19,124 bases of DNA. Origin: an uncultured Pseudomonadota bacterium (GTDB taxonomy: Bacteria; Pseudomonadota; Gammaproteobacteria; Burkholderiales; Burkholderiaceae). Of the stretch, positions 1 to 7,828 are shown piece after piece. A program made the translations under genes and the position numbers. Location: positions 1 through 19,124 of the forward strand of contig CAMLIZ010000083.1 of NCBI GenBank assembly GCA_946480245.1. The letters run 5' to 3'. The notes below the pieces were generated by a model. The model was not told where the DNA came from and ran no database searches. It saw only the letters and a list, made by a program, of their open reading frames with translations. Every line of letters begins with the position of its first letter. The first letter of the stretch is position 1.

Positions 1-808
1 GGAAGGCGCCGGCCAGCGAGCCCATGCCGCCCACCACCACCACCACGAAGATGATCGAGCCCACCACCGCGGCCATCGTGGGCTCGGTGACGAAGGTGAT
101 GCCGCCGATCACGCCGGCCAGGCCGGCCAGCGCGCAGCCGCTGCCGAACACCAGCATGAACACCAGCGGCACGTTGTGGCCCAGCGCCTCCACCATGTCG
201 GGGTGCGTGAGCGCGGCCTGGATCACCAGGCCGATGCGCGTGCGCGTGAGCATCAGCCACAGGCTCACCAGCATCAGCAACGCCACCAGCATCATGAAGG
301 CCCGCGTCATCGGGAAGCGCGAGCAGCGCACCACCACGTCGCCAGCGGCGCCGCACACGTCGGCCGGTGCCGCGCCGAGCACGATGCGCAGCCCGTCCAC
401 GGACGACTGCACGATCGTGAAGGCCGAACCTTGCAGCGCGTCGGGCGGCGGAAACGACACCGCGGCGCGGCCCCAGATCAGCTGCACCAGCTCCAGCACC
501 ACGTACGACAGGCCGAAGGTGATCAGCAGCTCGGCCACGTGGCCGAAGCGGTGCACGCGCCGCAGCGCGAAGCGCTCGAACAGGGCCCCCAGCCCGCCCA
601 CCAGCAGCGGTGCCACCAACAGCGCGGGCCAGAAGCCGATCAGCCCGGCGAGCGTGTACGCGAAGTACGCGCCGATCATGTAGAAGCTGGCGTGGGCAAA
701 GTTCAGCACGCCCATCATGCTGAAGATCAGCGTGAGCCCGGAGCTCAGCATGAACAGCAGCAGCCCCGAGGCCACGCCGTTCAGCACGTTGATGAGCACT
801 TGATCCAA
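1..808 (-). CDS. livH: Branched-chain amino acid ABC transporter permease, LivH type (3' end outside window)
   Basis: Inner-membrane permease of a Liv/HAAT-type ABC importer that moves a ligand delivered by a periplasmic binding protein. The translation (about 269 codons visible) is strongly hydrophobic. It starts DQVLINVLNGVASGLLLFML, continues with LTLIFSMMGVLNFAHASFYM, and reaches GGMGSLAGAF at the edge; these are the conserved LivH N-terminal helices and the GGxGSxxG loop that contacts the ATPase. The likely start is TTG at 808-806, with an AGGAAC Shine-Dalgarno-like stretch about 6 bases before it; a GTG at 799 is the alternative. A loop near residues 120-150 carries two or three cysteines and is longer than in minimal LivH proteins. 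It lies 75 bases downstream of the binding-protein gene on the same strand. The remaining C-terminus, and presumably livM, livG and livF, lie beyond position 1. The substrate cannot be told from the permease. Confidence 0.9.
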   Translation of the reverse strand, partial: MDQVLINVLNGVASGLLLFMLSSGLTLIFSMMGVLNFAHASFYMIGAYFAYTLAGLIGFWPALLVAPLLVGGLGALFERFALRRVHRFGHVAELLITFGLSYVVLELVQLIWGRAAVSFPPPDALQGSAFTIVQSSVDGLRIVLGAAPADVCGAAGDVVVRCSRFPMTRAFMMLVALLMLVSLWLMLTRTRIGLVIQAALTHPDMVEALGHNVPLVFMLVFGSGCALAGLAGVIGGITFVTEPTMAAVVGSIIFVVVVVGGMGSLAGAF

Positions 809-833
809 GGGAAGGTTCCTGGCCGGAATGAAA

Positions 834-861
834 GGGGCCCGACGGTCAGCCCGCGGGCCCC
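834..861 (-). promoter_or_regulatory. Intercistronic GC-rich hairpin between binding protein and permease genes
   Basis: Perfect 8-bp arms GGGGCCCG (834-841) and CGGGCCCC (854-861) enclose a 12-base loop, between the stop of the binding-protein gene and the start of livH. On the minus strand it is followed only by TTTCATT, so it is a weak terminator at best. Such hairpins between a periplasmic binding protein and its permease commonly protect the upstream mRNA and lower permease expression. That role here is inferred. Confidence 0.55.
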
Positions 862-883
862 AGGGCTGGCGGAAGCAGCCGGG

Positions 884-2131
884 TCAGGGGCGCTTCATCT
901 GGCACGACGTGGGCGTGCTCGCGACGTACGCGTCATAGGCTTTCACCGGCGCGAAGTTGTAGCCGGTGTTCTCCACGCTGTACGGCTCCTTGGGCGTGGC
1001 CTTCTGCCACACCGAGATGTACACCGGCTGCTGCAGCTGGTGGTCGCTCTTGCGCATCTCGACTTCGCCGTTGAAGCCCTTGAAGCGCTCGCCCTCCATC
1101 GCCGCCGCCACTTTCACCGGGTCGGTGGACTTGGCCTTGGCCATCGCGTTGCTCAGCGCGGCATACACGTTGTAGATGTCCAGCGTGTACCAGTCGTCGT
1201 TGAACTTGGCCTTGAACTCGTTGGCGTACTTGGCCGTGTCGCCGGGCAAGGCGTTGTGCCCGTAGCTCACCATGAACACCTTGCCGGCGGCGTCGGCGCC
1301 GAGCGCCGTGGGCGTGCCGGTGACGCTGGCGTAGTAGGTGTAGAACTTGACGTTCAGGCCGGCGTCATGCGCCGCCTTGATCAGCAGCGTGAGGTCGGAG
1401 CCCCAGTTGCCGGTGATCACGGTGTCGGCGCCCGAAGCCTTGATCTTGGCCACGTAGGGCGCGAAGTCGCGCACCTGCGCCAGCGGGTGCAGCTCGTCGC
1501 CCACGATCTGCACGTCGGGCCGCTTGCGCTTGAGCAGTTCCTTGGCGAAGGCCGAGACCTGGCGGCCGTGCGAGTAGTTCTGGCCGAAGATGTAGACCTT
1601 CTTCACGTCCTTCTGGTCCTTCAGGAACGTGGTGAGGGCCTCCATCTTCATGGAGGTGTCGGCGTCGAAGCGGAAGTGCCAGTACTCGCACTTGCTGTTG
1701 GTGAGGTCGGGGTCCACCGCCGCGTAGTTGAGGTACAGCACCTCCTTGCCGGGGTTGCGCTCGTTGTTCTTGGTGACCGCGTCGGTGAGCGCCAGCGCCA
1801 CGCTGGAGCCGTTGCCCTGCACGATGTAGTGCACACCCTGGTCGATGGCCGACTTCAGCGCGTTCAGGCTCTCCGACGGGCTGAGCTTGTTGTCGATGCC
1901 GATCACCTCGAACTTCACGCCGGCCGGGTTGATGCTGGGCGTGTTGTTGAACTTGTCGGCGAAGAACTGGAAGCCCTTCAGCTGGTTCTGCCCCACGGGT
2001 GCCATCAGGCCCGACAACGGGTCGATCCAGGCGATCTTGACCGTCTCGCCCTTCTGCGCGAAGGCGATGCCGGCGTTGAGCACGAGCGTTGCCGCCACCG
2101 ACAGGTTGAACAGTCTGCGCGTGAATTTCAT
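884..2131 (-). CDS. Periplasmic substrate-binding protein of a Liv-type ABC importer
   Basis: A 415-residue type I periplasmic binding protein (Peripla_BP_6/LivK-like) that captures the ligand and presents it to the LivH/LivM channel. Residues 1-25 form a Sec signal peptide: a basic MKFTRRLF start, a hydrophobic core and a cleavage site after AFA. The mature part opens with ETVKIAWIDPLSGLMAPVGQ, the typical first strand and ligand loop of the family, then runs through NQLKGFQFFADKFN and a GADTVITGNWGSDL segment in the second lobe. An upstream GGAGA box about 7 bases from the ATG supports the start. It sits 112 bases downstream of an acyl-CoA ligase gene and 75 bases upstream of livH, all on the same strand. 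The ligand is unknown. The ligase context hints at an organic or fatty acid rather than leucine, which is an inference. Confidence 0.9.
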   Translation of the reverse strand: MKFTRRLFNLSVAATLVLNAGIAFAQKGETVKIAWIDPLSGLMAPVGQNQLKGFQFFADKFNNTPSINPAGVKFEVIGIDNKLSPSESLNALKSAIDQGVHYIVQGNGSSVALALTDAVTKNNERNPGKEVLYLNYAAVDPDLTNSKCEYWHFRFDADTSMKMEALTTFLKDQKDVKKVYIFGQNYSHGRQVSAFAKELLKRKRPDVQIVGDELHPLAQVRDFAPYVAKIKASGADTVITGNWGSDLTLLIKAAHDAGLNVKFYTYYASVTGTPTALGADAAGKVFMVSYGHNALPGDTAKYANEFKAKFNDDWYTLDIYNVYAALSNAMAKAKSTDPVKVAAAMEGERFKGFNGEVEMRKSDHQLQQPVYISVWQKATPKEPYSVENTGYNFAPVKAYDAYVASTPTSCQMKRP

Positions 2132-2243
2132 GGGGTTGTCTCCAGCGTTTTCAGTTGAGCCACGGAAAGTTAACGGAACGACGCGGGTAAGGGCTTCAGG
2201 GACTACCCCAGCCTCGCTGTCGCGCGCGGGACATCGCCGCTCG

Positions 2244-3890
2244 CTAAGCGGTGGGCAGCTTGTGCTCCTTGAACTGCTCGCGCAGGCGCAGCTTCTGGAT
2301 CTTGCCGGTGGCGGTGTGCGGGATCTCGCTCACGAAGGCCACGTCGTCGGGGATCTGCCATTTCGCGATGCGGCCTTCGAAGAAGGCCAGCAGTTCGTCG
2401 CGGCTCAGCTGCGCCCCGGGCTTCTTCACCACCACCAGCAGCGGGCGCTCGTCCCACTTGGGGTGGCGGCACGCAATGGCCGCGGCTTCGTGCACGGCCG
2501 GATGGGCCATCGCGATATTCTCCAGGTCGATCGAGCTGATCCACTCGCCGCCGGACTTGATCACGTCCTTGCTGCGGTCGGTGATCTGCATGTACGCGTC
2601 GGGATCGATCGTGGCCACGTCGCCGGTGGGAAACCATTGGCCATGTCCGGGCACCTGGATCAGCGGCGATTGCGCCTGGCCGAAATAGCTCTCGATCACC
2701 CAGGGCCCGCGCACCACCAGGTTGCCGCTGGTGGCGCCATCCCAGGGCTGCGGGTGGCCGTCGTCGTCGACGATCTCCATGTCGATGCCGTAGATCGCCT
2801 TGCCTTGCTTTTCCAGGATGCGCTGCTGCTCCTCGCGCGGCAGGCCGGCGTGCTTGGCCTTGAGCTTGCACAAGGTGCCCAGCGGCGACATCTCGGTCAT
2901 GCCCCAGGCGTGGATCACCTCGACGCCATAGTCGTCCTGCAAGGTGCGCATCATCGCGGGCGGGCAGGCGGAGCCGCCGATCACCGTGCGCTTGAAGCTG
3001 CTGAACTTCAGGTCGTTCTGCTTCACGTAGGTGAGCAGCCCCAGCCACACGGTGGGCACGCCGGCGCTGTAGTTCACCTGCTCCTGCTCGAACAGCTCAT
3101 ACAGCGACTTGCCGTCCAGGTGCGGCCCTGGCATCACGAGCTTGCAGCCCACCAGCGCGCCCGAATACGGCAGCCCCCAGGCGTTGACGTGGAACATCGG
3201 CACCACGGGCAGCACCACGTCCTTGGCCGACATGCACATCGCGTCCGGCATGCAGGAGGCGAAGGCATGCAACACCGTCGATCGATGGCTGTAGACCGCA
3301 CCCTTCGGATGCCCGGTGGTGCCAGAGGTGTAGCAGATGCTGGAGGCGGTGTTCTCGTCGAACTCGGGCCAGGTGTAGTCGCCGTCCTCCGCCTCCACCA
3401 GCTCCTCGTAGCACAGCAGTCCGGGGATGCCGCTTTGCGCCGGCATGTGGGCGCGGTCGGTCATCAGCACGAAATGGCGCACGCTCTTGAGCTGCTCGGC
3501 GAGCTTTTCCACCAGCGGAAGAAAGGTGCAGTCGAAGCAAAGCACCTTGTCGGCGGCGTCGTTGGCGATCCAGGCGATCTGCTCGGCGAACAGCCGCGGG
3601 TTGATCGTGTGGCACACCAGCTGCGAGCCAGAGCTGCCATAGTAGATCTCGACATGGCGGTAGCCGTTCCAGGCCAGCGTGCCGACGCGGTCGCCGGCTT
3701 GCAGCCCCAGCCGCGCCAGCGCCTGGGCGACCTGGCGCGACCGGCGCTCGCAGTCGGCCCAGGTATAGCGATGGACGTCGCCCTCCACCCGCTTGGACAC
3801 GATCTCGGTATCGCCCGAGTGGCGGGCCGCGTGCTTGATCAACGACGAGATCAGCAGCGGCATCTGCATCATCTGGCCCATGAGCGCCAT
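2244..3890 (-). CDS. AMP-forming acyl-CoA ligase (long/medium-chain fatty-acid-CoA ligase family)
   Basis: An ANL-superfamily enzyme that adenylates a carboxylic acid with ATP and then forms its CoA thioester in the cytoplasm. From the chosen start (548 residues) the family motifs fall in order: P-loop [11 protein letters not shown] near 187-197, [10 protein letters not shown] near 234, WGMTE near 329-333, [11 protein letters not shown] near 422-432 followed by [15 protein letters not shown], and TGKIQK with the catalytic lysine near 530. Length and motifs match FadD/AlkK/DmdB-like ligases. I chose ATG 3890 ([15 protein letters not shown]) because it has an AGAGG box about 7 bases upstream and matches the usual N-terminus of the family. 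The reading frame extends to 3959 without a good ribosome site. It is divergent from selO and lies upstream of the Liv-type genes in the same direction. The exact acid substrate cannot be assigned. Confidence 0.92.
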   Translation of the reverse strand: MALMGQMMQMPLLISSLIKHAARHSGDTEIVSKRVEGDVHRYTWADCERRSRQVAQALARLGLQAGDRVGTLAWNGYRHVEIYYGSSGSQLVCHTINPRLFAEQIAWIANDAADKVLCFDCTFLPLVEKLAEQLKSVRHFVLMTDRAHMPAQSGIPGLLCYEELVEAEDGDYTWPEFDENTASSICYTSGTTGHPKGAVYSHRSTVLHAFASCMPDAMCMSAKDVVLPVVPMFHVNAWGLPYSGALVGCKLVMPGPHLDGKSLYELFEQEQVNYSAGVPTVWLGLLTYVKQNDLKFSSFKRTVIGGSACPPAMMRTLQDDYGVEVIHAWGMTEMSPLGTLCKLKAKHAGLPREEQQRILEKQGKAIYGIDMEIVDDDGHPQPWDGATSGNLVVRGPWVIESYFGQAQSPLIQVPGHGQWFPTGDVATIDPDAYMQITDRSKDVIKSGGEWISSIDLENIAMAHPAVHEAAAIACRHPKWDERPLLVVVKKPGAQLSRDELLAFFEGRIAKWQIPDDVAFVSEIPHTATGKIQKLRLREQFKEHKLPTA

Positions 3891-3952
3891 GTGGAACCTC
3901 TTCAAGACGACGGATGCATCGATCATCGGAGCGCAAGCCCGTGCTTGGCAAG

Positions 3953-3964
3953 GGGACAAGTCCC
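3953..3964. repeat. Inverted repeat GGGAC-AA-GTCCC in the ligase/selO divergent region
   Basis: Five-base arms with a two-base spacer. It is flanked by a wider imperfect pair, CAAGG at 3949-3953 and CCTTG near 3969-3973. It lies 15 bases upstream of a longer palindrome and may be a regulator site or a chance GC-rich repeat. Confidence 0.35.
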
Positions 3965-3971
3965 GTGCCCT

Positions 3972-3987
3972 TGTCGCTGCAGCGACA
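3972..3987. promoter_or_regulatory. Perfect 16-bp palindrome TGTCGCTGCAGCGACA, candidate operator
   Basis: The 16 bases equal their own reverse complement with no spacer, centred between 3979 and 3980. The centre is about 40 bases upstream of the selO start and about 90 bases upstream of the ligase start. The position in a divergent promoter region is what one expects for a dimeric repressor site such as a TetR- or GntR-type protein. No regulator gene is adjacent, so the binding partner is unknown. Confidence 0.4.
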
Positions 3988-4018
3988 GGCGGGCATGGCG
4001 CTCGCCTACACTGAAGTC

Positions 4019-5485
4019 ATGGTCTTCGACCAGTTTCACTGGCGCAATTCGTTCGAGCAACTGGGCGAGCGCTTCTTCACGCGGCTGCCGGCCGCCGCAC
4101 TGCCCGATCCCCGCTGGGTCGCCGTGAGCGACGACTGCGCGTCCGAACTCGGCCTGCCGCCCGACTGGCAGCGCAACGGCGACGCCCTGCAAGTGTTCAG
4201 CGGCAACGCACTGTGGCCCGGCATGCAGCCGCTGGCCAGCGTGTACAGCGGCCACCAGTTCGGCGTATGGGCCGGCCAACTGGGCGACGGCCGCGCGCTG
4301 TGGCTGGGGGAGCTGCAAACCCCCGCCGGCCCGCGCGAACTGCAGCTCAAGGGCAGCGGGCGCACGCCCTACTCCCGCATGGGCGACGGCCGCGCGGTGC
4401 TGCGCTCCACGATCCGCGAGTTTCTGTGCTCGGAGGCGATGGCCGCGCTCGGCGTGCCCACCACGCGCGCGCTGTGCATGGTGGCCTCACCGCAGCCCGT
4501 GCGGCGCGAGGAGGTGGAGAGCGCTGCCGTGGTGACGCGCGTTTCGCCCAGCTTCATCCGCTTCGGCCATTTCGAGCACTTCGCGCACACCGAGCCGGAC
4601 ACCGACGCGCTGCGCAGCCTGGCGGACTTCGTGATCGCGCAGCACTACCCGTCGCTGCGCGACGACCCGGCCCCTTATGCGGCCCTGCTCGCCGAAGTGT
4701 CGCGCCGCACCGCGCATCTGATCGCCGCCTGGCAGGCCGTGGGCTTCTGCCACGGCGTGATGAATACCGACAACATGTCGATGCTCGGCCTCACGATCGA
4801 CTATGGGCCGTTCGGCTTCCTGGACGCGTTCGACCCCGGCCATGTCTGCAACCACTCGGACCATCAGGGTCGTTACGCCTACGCCCGTCAGCCCAACGTG
4901 GGCTTCTGGAACCTGCATGCCCTGGCCACCGCGCTGCTGCCGCTGATCGGCGACGAGGAGGCCGCGCTCGCCGCGGTGGAGACCTACAAGCAGGCGTTTC
5001 CCGAGGCGCTGCTGGCGCACATGCGCGCCAAGCTCGGGCTCGCCACGGCGCAGGAGCACGACCCGGAGCTGATCGACGGGCTGCTGCAGCGCATGGCCGC
5101 CGACCGCGTCGACTACACGATCGCGTTCCGGCGGCTCGCGCAGTTCTCCACCGACGCGGGTGCCACCAACAACGCAGTGCGCGACCTGTTCATCGACCGC
5201 CCGGCCTTCGACGCCTGGGCTGATCGCTATGCCGGGCGGCTGCGCGCCGAGGACAGCGTGGACGCCGAACGTGCGCGGCGGATGAACGCCGCCAACCCGA
5301 AGTACGTGCTGCGCAACCACCTGGCCGAGCAGGCCATCCGCCAGGCGCGCGACGGTGACTACACCGCGGTACAGCGCCTGATGAAAGTTCTGCGTCGCCC
5401 GTACGACGAACAGCCCGAGCATTCGGCGTATGCCGACTTCCCGCCCGACTGGGCGCAACACCTCGAGGTGTCCTGTTCATCATGA
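4019..5485 (+). CDS. selO: Protein adenylyltransferase SelO (YdiU/UPF0061 family pseudokinase)
   Basis: SelO has a protein-kinase fold with ATP bound in flipped orientation, and it transfers AMP to Ser/Thr/Tyr of target proteins. In E. coli this links to glutathionylation and oxidative-stress control. The 488-residue product from ATG 4019 has the usual bacterial length. Visible signatures are [18 protein letters not shown] (about 76-93), [20 protein letters not shown] with the ATP-binding lysine near 111, HGVMNTDN (about 245-252) and [10 protein letters not shown] with the metal-binding Asp near 261. The protein ends in CSS: the Cys at 486 occupies the place of selenocysteine in animal SELENOO. 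The start was chosen by alignment to the family N-terminus; in-frame ATGs at 3914 and 3995 give non-conserved extensions. The stop overlaps the msrB start (ATGA, 5482-5485), which implies translational coupling. Confidence 0.95.
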   Translation: MVFDQFHWRNSFEQLGERFFTRLPAAALPDPRWVAVSDDCASELGLPPDWQRNGDALQVFSGNALWPGMQPLASVYSGHQFGVWAGQLGDGRALWLGELQTPAGPRELQLKGSGRTPYSRMGDGRAVLRSTIREFLCSEAMAALGVPTTRALCMVASPQPVRREEVESAAVVTRVSPSFIRFGHFEHFAHTEPDTDALRSLADFVIAQHYPSLRDDPAPYAALLAEVSRRTAHLIAAWQAVGFCHGVMNTDNMSMLGLTIDYGPFGFLDAFDPGHVCNHSDHQGRYAYARQPNVGFWNLHALATALLPLIGDEEAALAAVETYKQAFPEALLAHMRAKLGLATAQEHDPELIDGLLQRMAADRVDYTIAFRRLAQFSTDAGATNNAVRDLFIDRPAFDAWADRYAGRLRAEDSVDAERARRMNAANPKYVLRNHLAEQAIRQARDGDYTAVQRLMKVLRRPYDEQPEHSAYADFPPDWAQHLEVSCSS

Positions 5486-5913
5486 GCCGATCCGACAAGC
5501 CGCATTCCCACGACGACCCACGCTATCCGGTGCACAAGAGCGACGCCGAGTGGCGTGCCGAACTCGATCCGATGCAATACCAGGTGGCTCGCCACGCCGC
5601 CACCGAACGCGCATTCACCGGCAAGTACTGGGACCACTGGGACTCGGGCCAGTACAAGTGCGTGGGCTGCGGCACGCCGCTGTTCGAGTCGGGCACCAAG
5701 TTCGACGCGGGCTGCGGCTGGCCGAGCTACTGGCAGCCGGTCAACAGCGAGGTGATCGAGCGCGTGGAGGACGCCAGCCATGGCATGGTGCGTGTGGAGG
5801 TGCGCTGCAACAAGTGCGGCTCGCACCTCGGTCATGTGTTTCCCGACGGGCCCGCGCCCACCGGCGAGCGCTTCTGCATCAATTCGGCAGCGATAGACTT
5901 CGCTCCGAAATGA
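5482..5913 (+). CDS. msrB: Peptide-methionine (R)-S-oxide reductase MsrB
   Basis: A cytoplasmic repair enzyme that reduces the R-epimer of methionine sulfoxide in proteins, using a catalytic cysteine and thioredoxin. At 143 residues it is a normal-length single-domain MsrB. The two zinc CxxC pairs are C60/C63 (CVGC) and C109/C112 (CNKC). GCGWPSY (77-83), the conserved [10 protein letters not shown] segment (115-124) and the active-site RFCINS with catalytic C132 are all present. The N-terminal [14 protein letters not shown] region is the usual substrate-side helix. The gene starts inside the selO stop codon and is followed after 13 bases by yciB, so it is almost certainly co-transcribed. Pairing with selO places two oxidative-stress functions in one transcript. 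Confidence 0.97.
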   Translation: MSRSDKPHSHDDPRYPVHKSDAEWRAELDPMQYQVARHAATERAFTGKYWDHWDSGQYKCVGCGTPLFESGTKFDAGCGWPSYWQPVNSEVIERVEDASHGMVRVEVRCNKCGSHLGHVFPDGPAPTGERFCINSAAIDFAPK

Positions 5914-5926
5914 CGCACCCTGCTCG

Positions 5927-6571
5927 ATGAAGCTGTTCTTCGATTTCCTGCCGATCATCCTGTTCTTCGGCTCCTTCAAATATGCCGAAGGCCACAAGGA
6001 CTGGGCCGCCGCCTTTGCGAGCCAGCACTTCGGCGGCCTCGTCTCCGGCGGGGTGGTGGGGCCGAACGAGGCACCGGTGCTGCTGGCCACGCTGGTGGTG
6101 ATCGGCGCCACGCTGGCGCAGGTGCTGTTCCTGGCAGTACGGGGGCGCAAGATCGACCTGATGCTGTGGGTCAGCCTGGGCCTCGTGGTGGTGCTGGGCG
6201 GCGCCACCGTCTGGTTCCACAACGACACCTTCATCAAGTGGAAGCCCACCTTGCTGTACTGGGTGATGGGCGCCAGCTTCGCCGTCAGCCAGTGGCTGTT
6301 TCACAAGAACCTGCTGCGCGTGCTGCTCGGCGAGCAGATGCAACTGCCCGACTTCGTCTGGCGCCGCCTCAACGTGGCCTGGGTCAGCTTCTTCGCGTTG
6401 ATGGGTGTGCTCAACCTGTGGGTGGCGTTCCACTTCTCCACGGACGCCTGGGTCAACTTCAAGGCGATCGGCGCTACGGGGCTGATGCTGGCCTTCACCG
6501 TGGCGCAGGGCCTGTACCTCGGCCGCTACATCGAGGACGAGGCGCAGGACAAGCCCGAGGGCACGCAATGA
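5927..6571 (+). CDS. yciB: Inner-membrane septation protein A (YciB/IspZ family)
   Basis: A polytopic inner-membrane protein linked in enterobacteria to septation and envelope synthesis; its biochemical role is unresolved. The 214-residue product begins MKLFFDFLPIILFFGSFKYA, the hallmark YciB N-terminus. About six hydrophobic segments fall near residues 3-20, 50-70, 78-97, 106-124, 148-168 and 178-197. FHNDTFIKWKPTLLYW (97-112) is the strongly conserved family block, and the C-terminus is short and acidic. No clear Shine-Dalgarno sequence precedes the ATG, 13 bases after the msrB stop, so translation may depend on ribosomes arriving from msrB. Its own stop overlaps the bolA start by four bases. 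Confidence 0.95.
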   Translation: MKLFFDFLPIILFFGSFKYAEGHKDWAAAFASQHFGGLVSGGVVGPNEAPVLLATLVVIGATLAQVLFLAVRGRKIDLMLWVSLGLVVVLGGATVWFHNDTFIKWKPTLLYWVMGASFAVSQWLFHKNLLRVLLGEQMQLPDFVWRRLNVAWVSFFALMGVLNLWVAFHFSTDAWVNFKAIGATGLMLAFTVAQGLYLGRYIEDEAQDKPEGTQ

Positions 6572-6840
6572 GCGGCGTCAGCGCCGAGCAGATCCGGGCC
6601 GTGCTGCAAGTCGAACTGCAGCCCGACGCACTGGAGGTGGTCGACGACAGCCACCTGCATGCCGGTCACGCGGGTGCACGCGAAGGGCGGCATTTCACGG
6701 TGCGTATCAGCAGCCGGCGCTTCGCCGGTTTGCCCCGTATTGCGCAACATCGCCTCGTGTATCATGCCCTGCGCGATCTGATCCCGAGGGGCATCCACGC
6801 CCTGGCCATCGAGGCTCGCAGTCCCGATCCGTCCTCCTAG
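6568..6840 (+). CDS. bolA: BolA family protein
   Basis: A 90-residue, cytoplasmic, single-domain BolA protein. BolA proteins pair with monothiol glutaredoxins to handle [2Fe-2S] clusters, and some act in stress and morphology control. Seen here are the DDSHLHAGH segment (26-34), the HFTVRISSRRF strand (42-52) and the C-terminal helix RIAQHRLVYHALRDLI (57-72) with the conserved histidine at 61. The ATG lies within the yciB stop (ATGA, 6568-6571). Tight coupling to yciB and a position before a parvulin gene are common in betaproteobacteria. The nearby selO and msrB fit a redox theme, since SelO targets include glutaredoxin in E. coli; that link is inference. Confidence 0.93.
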   Translation: MSGVSAEQIRAVLQVELQPDALEVVDDSHLHAGHAGAREGRHFTVRISSRRFAGLPRIAQHRLVYHALRDLIPRGIHALAIEARSPDPSS

Positions 6841-6952
6841 CGCTCCCCGATTGTCGGAACCAAATCACCGCTCCTGCGTCTCAGGCTGGGCGGCGTCAAG
6901 GCCGACCGGATCACCGGGTTTCCATTTGTTTCGCTGAAAGGCTTTTACTGCC

Positions 6953-7777
6953 ATGAACCACAAGTCGTTCGGCCTGCGCTCCGCCGTGGCCGCCACCGTT
7001 TTTGCGCTGATGGCCCCGCTGGCCGTGTATGCGCAGAACGTCGCCGTCGTGAACGGCAAGGCCGTGCCGAAGTCGCGTGTCGACGCACTGATCAAGACCG
7101 CGGTGAAGCCCGGCCAGCAAGTACCTCCCGAACTCGAAGCGCGTGCGCGCGACGTCGTCGTGATGCAGGAGATCTTTGCGCAGGAAGCCGAGCGGCGTGG
7201 CCTCACCGGCACGCCGGAGTTCAAGGCCCAGATGGAACTGGCTCGCACCCGCGTGTTGCTCGACGCGCTGCGCCAGGATTTCGAGAAAAAGAACCCCGTC
7301 ACCGAAGCCGATGCCAAGGCCGAGTACGACAAGGTGAAGGCCGAAGCCGGTACGGGCATGGAATACCACGCGCGCCACATCCTCGTCGAGAAGGAAGACG
7401 AGGCCAAGGCGCTGATCGCCCAACTGCAAAAGGGCGCGAAGTTCGAGGACCTCGCCAAGAAGAACTCCAAGGATCCCGGCTCTGCCGAACACGGCGGCGA
7501 CCTGGACTGGGCCAGCCCGACCAGCTACGTGCCTGAATTCAGCGCCGCAATGGTCAAGCTGAAGAAGGGCGAGATCACCTCCGAACCGGTGAAGAGCCAG
7601 TTCGGCTATCACATCATCAAGCTCGAGGACACGCGTGAAGTGAAGTTCCCGTCGTTCGAGGAAGTGAAGCCGCAGATCGAGCAGCGCCTCAGCCAGATGA
7701 AGCTGCAGAAGTTCCAGGAAGACCTGCGCGCCAAGGCGAAGACCGACTACAAGTTCTCCGCGCCGCAAGCGCAGTAA
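6953..7777 (+). CDS. Periplasmic parvulin-type peptidyl-prolyl cis-trans isomerase
   Basis: A folding helper that isomerises Xaa-Pro bonds in exported proteins. The 274 residues begin with a signal peptide (basic MNHKSFGLR, hydrophobic core, cleavage near AVYA/QN at 27-28). A SurA-like N-terminal region follows (about 29-125), then one PpiC/rotamase domain from YHARHILVE (138-146) through SAEHGGDLDWA and FGYHIIKLED (217-226). The C-terminus is a short basic helix. The size and single rotamase domain resemble PrsA-like or NifM-like parvulins of Burkholderiales rather than two-domain SurA. An AAAGG box about 11 bases upstream supports the start. A 112-base gap separates it from bolA, so it may have its own promoter. 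A hairpin terminator follows. Confidence 0.92.
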   Translation: MNHKSFGLRSAVAATVFALMAPLAVYAQNVAVVNGKAVPKSRVDALIKTAVKPGQQVPPELEARARDVVVMQEIFAQEAERRGLTGTPEFKAQMELARTRVLLDALRQDFEKKNPVTEADAKAEYDKVKAEAGTGMEYHARHILVEKEDEAKALIAQLQKGAKFEDLAKKNSKDPGSAEHGGDLDWASPTSYVPEFSAAMVKLKKGEITSEPVKSQFGYHIIKLEDTREVKFPSFEEVKPQIEQRLSQMKLQKFQEDLRAKAKTDYKFSAPQAQ

Positions 7778-7802
7778 ACGCCAGCAGCACGGCATGCACA
7801 TA

Positions 7803-7818
7803 GGGCGCTTCGGCGCCC
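7803..7818 (+). terminator. Rho-independent terminator after the parvulin gene
   Basis: GGGCGC (7803-7808), a TTCG tetraloop and GCGCCC (7813-7818) form a very stable stem, followed on the plus strand by TCCTTTGCTTT. It lies 26 bases after the parvulin stop and 10 bases before the 3' end of the convergent ABC ATPase gene. The minus strand has no T-run after it, so it works mainly on the plus strand. Confidence 0.75.
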
Positions 7819-7828
7819 TCCTTTGCTT

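Larger units (their letters stand above)
3891..4018. promoter_or_regulatory. Divergent promoter region of the acyl-CoA ligase and selO genes
   Basis: This 128-base gap between two divergent start codons must carry promoters for both the ligase (minus) and selO (plus). It contains two inverted repeats, listed separately, that could be operator sites. On the plus strand a TACACT -10-like hexamer lies at 4007-4012, only 6 bases before the selO ATG. If used, it would give a nearly leaderless transcript, in keeping with the poor ribosome site there. No convincing -35 box was found. The promoter assignment is inferred from layout. Confidence 0.45.

Noticed and set aside
176..2158. 660-codon plus-strand open frame opposite the Liv-type genes
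   Set aside because: The translation is His/Arg/Gln-rich with no domain and lies antisense to the binding protein and livH, which have clear signatures. It is a GC-rich shadow frame.
1845..4127. 760-codon plus-strand open frame opposite the acyl-CoA ligase
   Set aside because: It is antisense to a complete ANL enzyme with all motifs, has low-complexity composition and no ribosome site.
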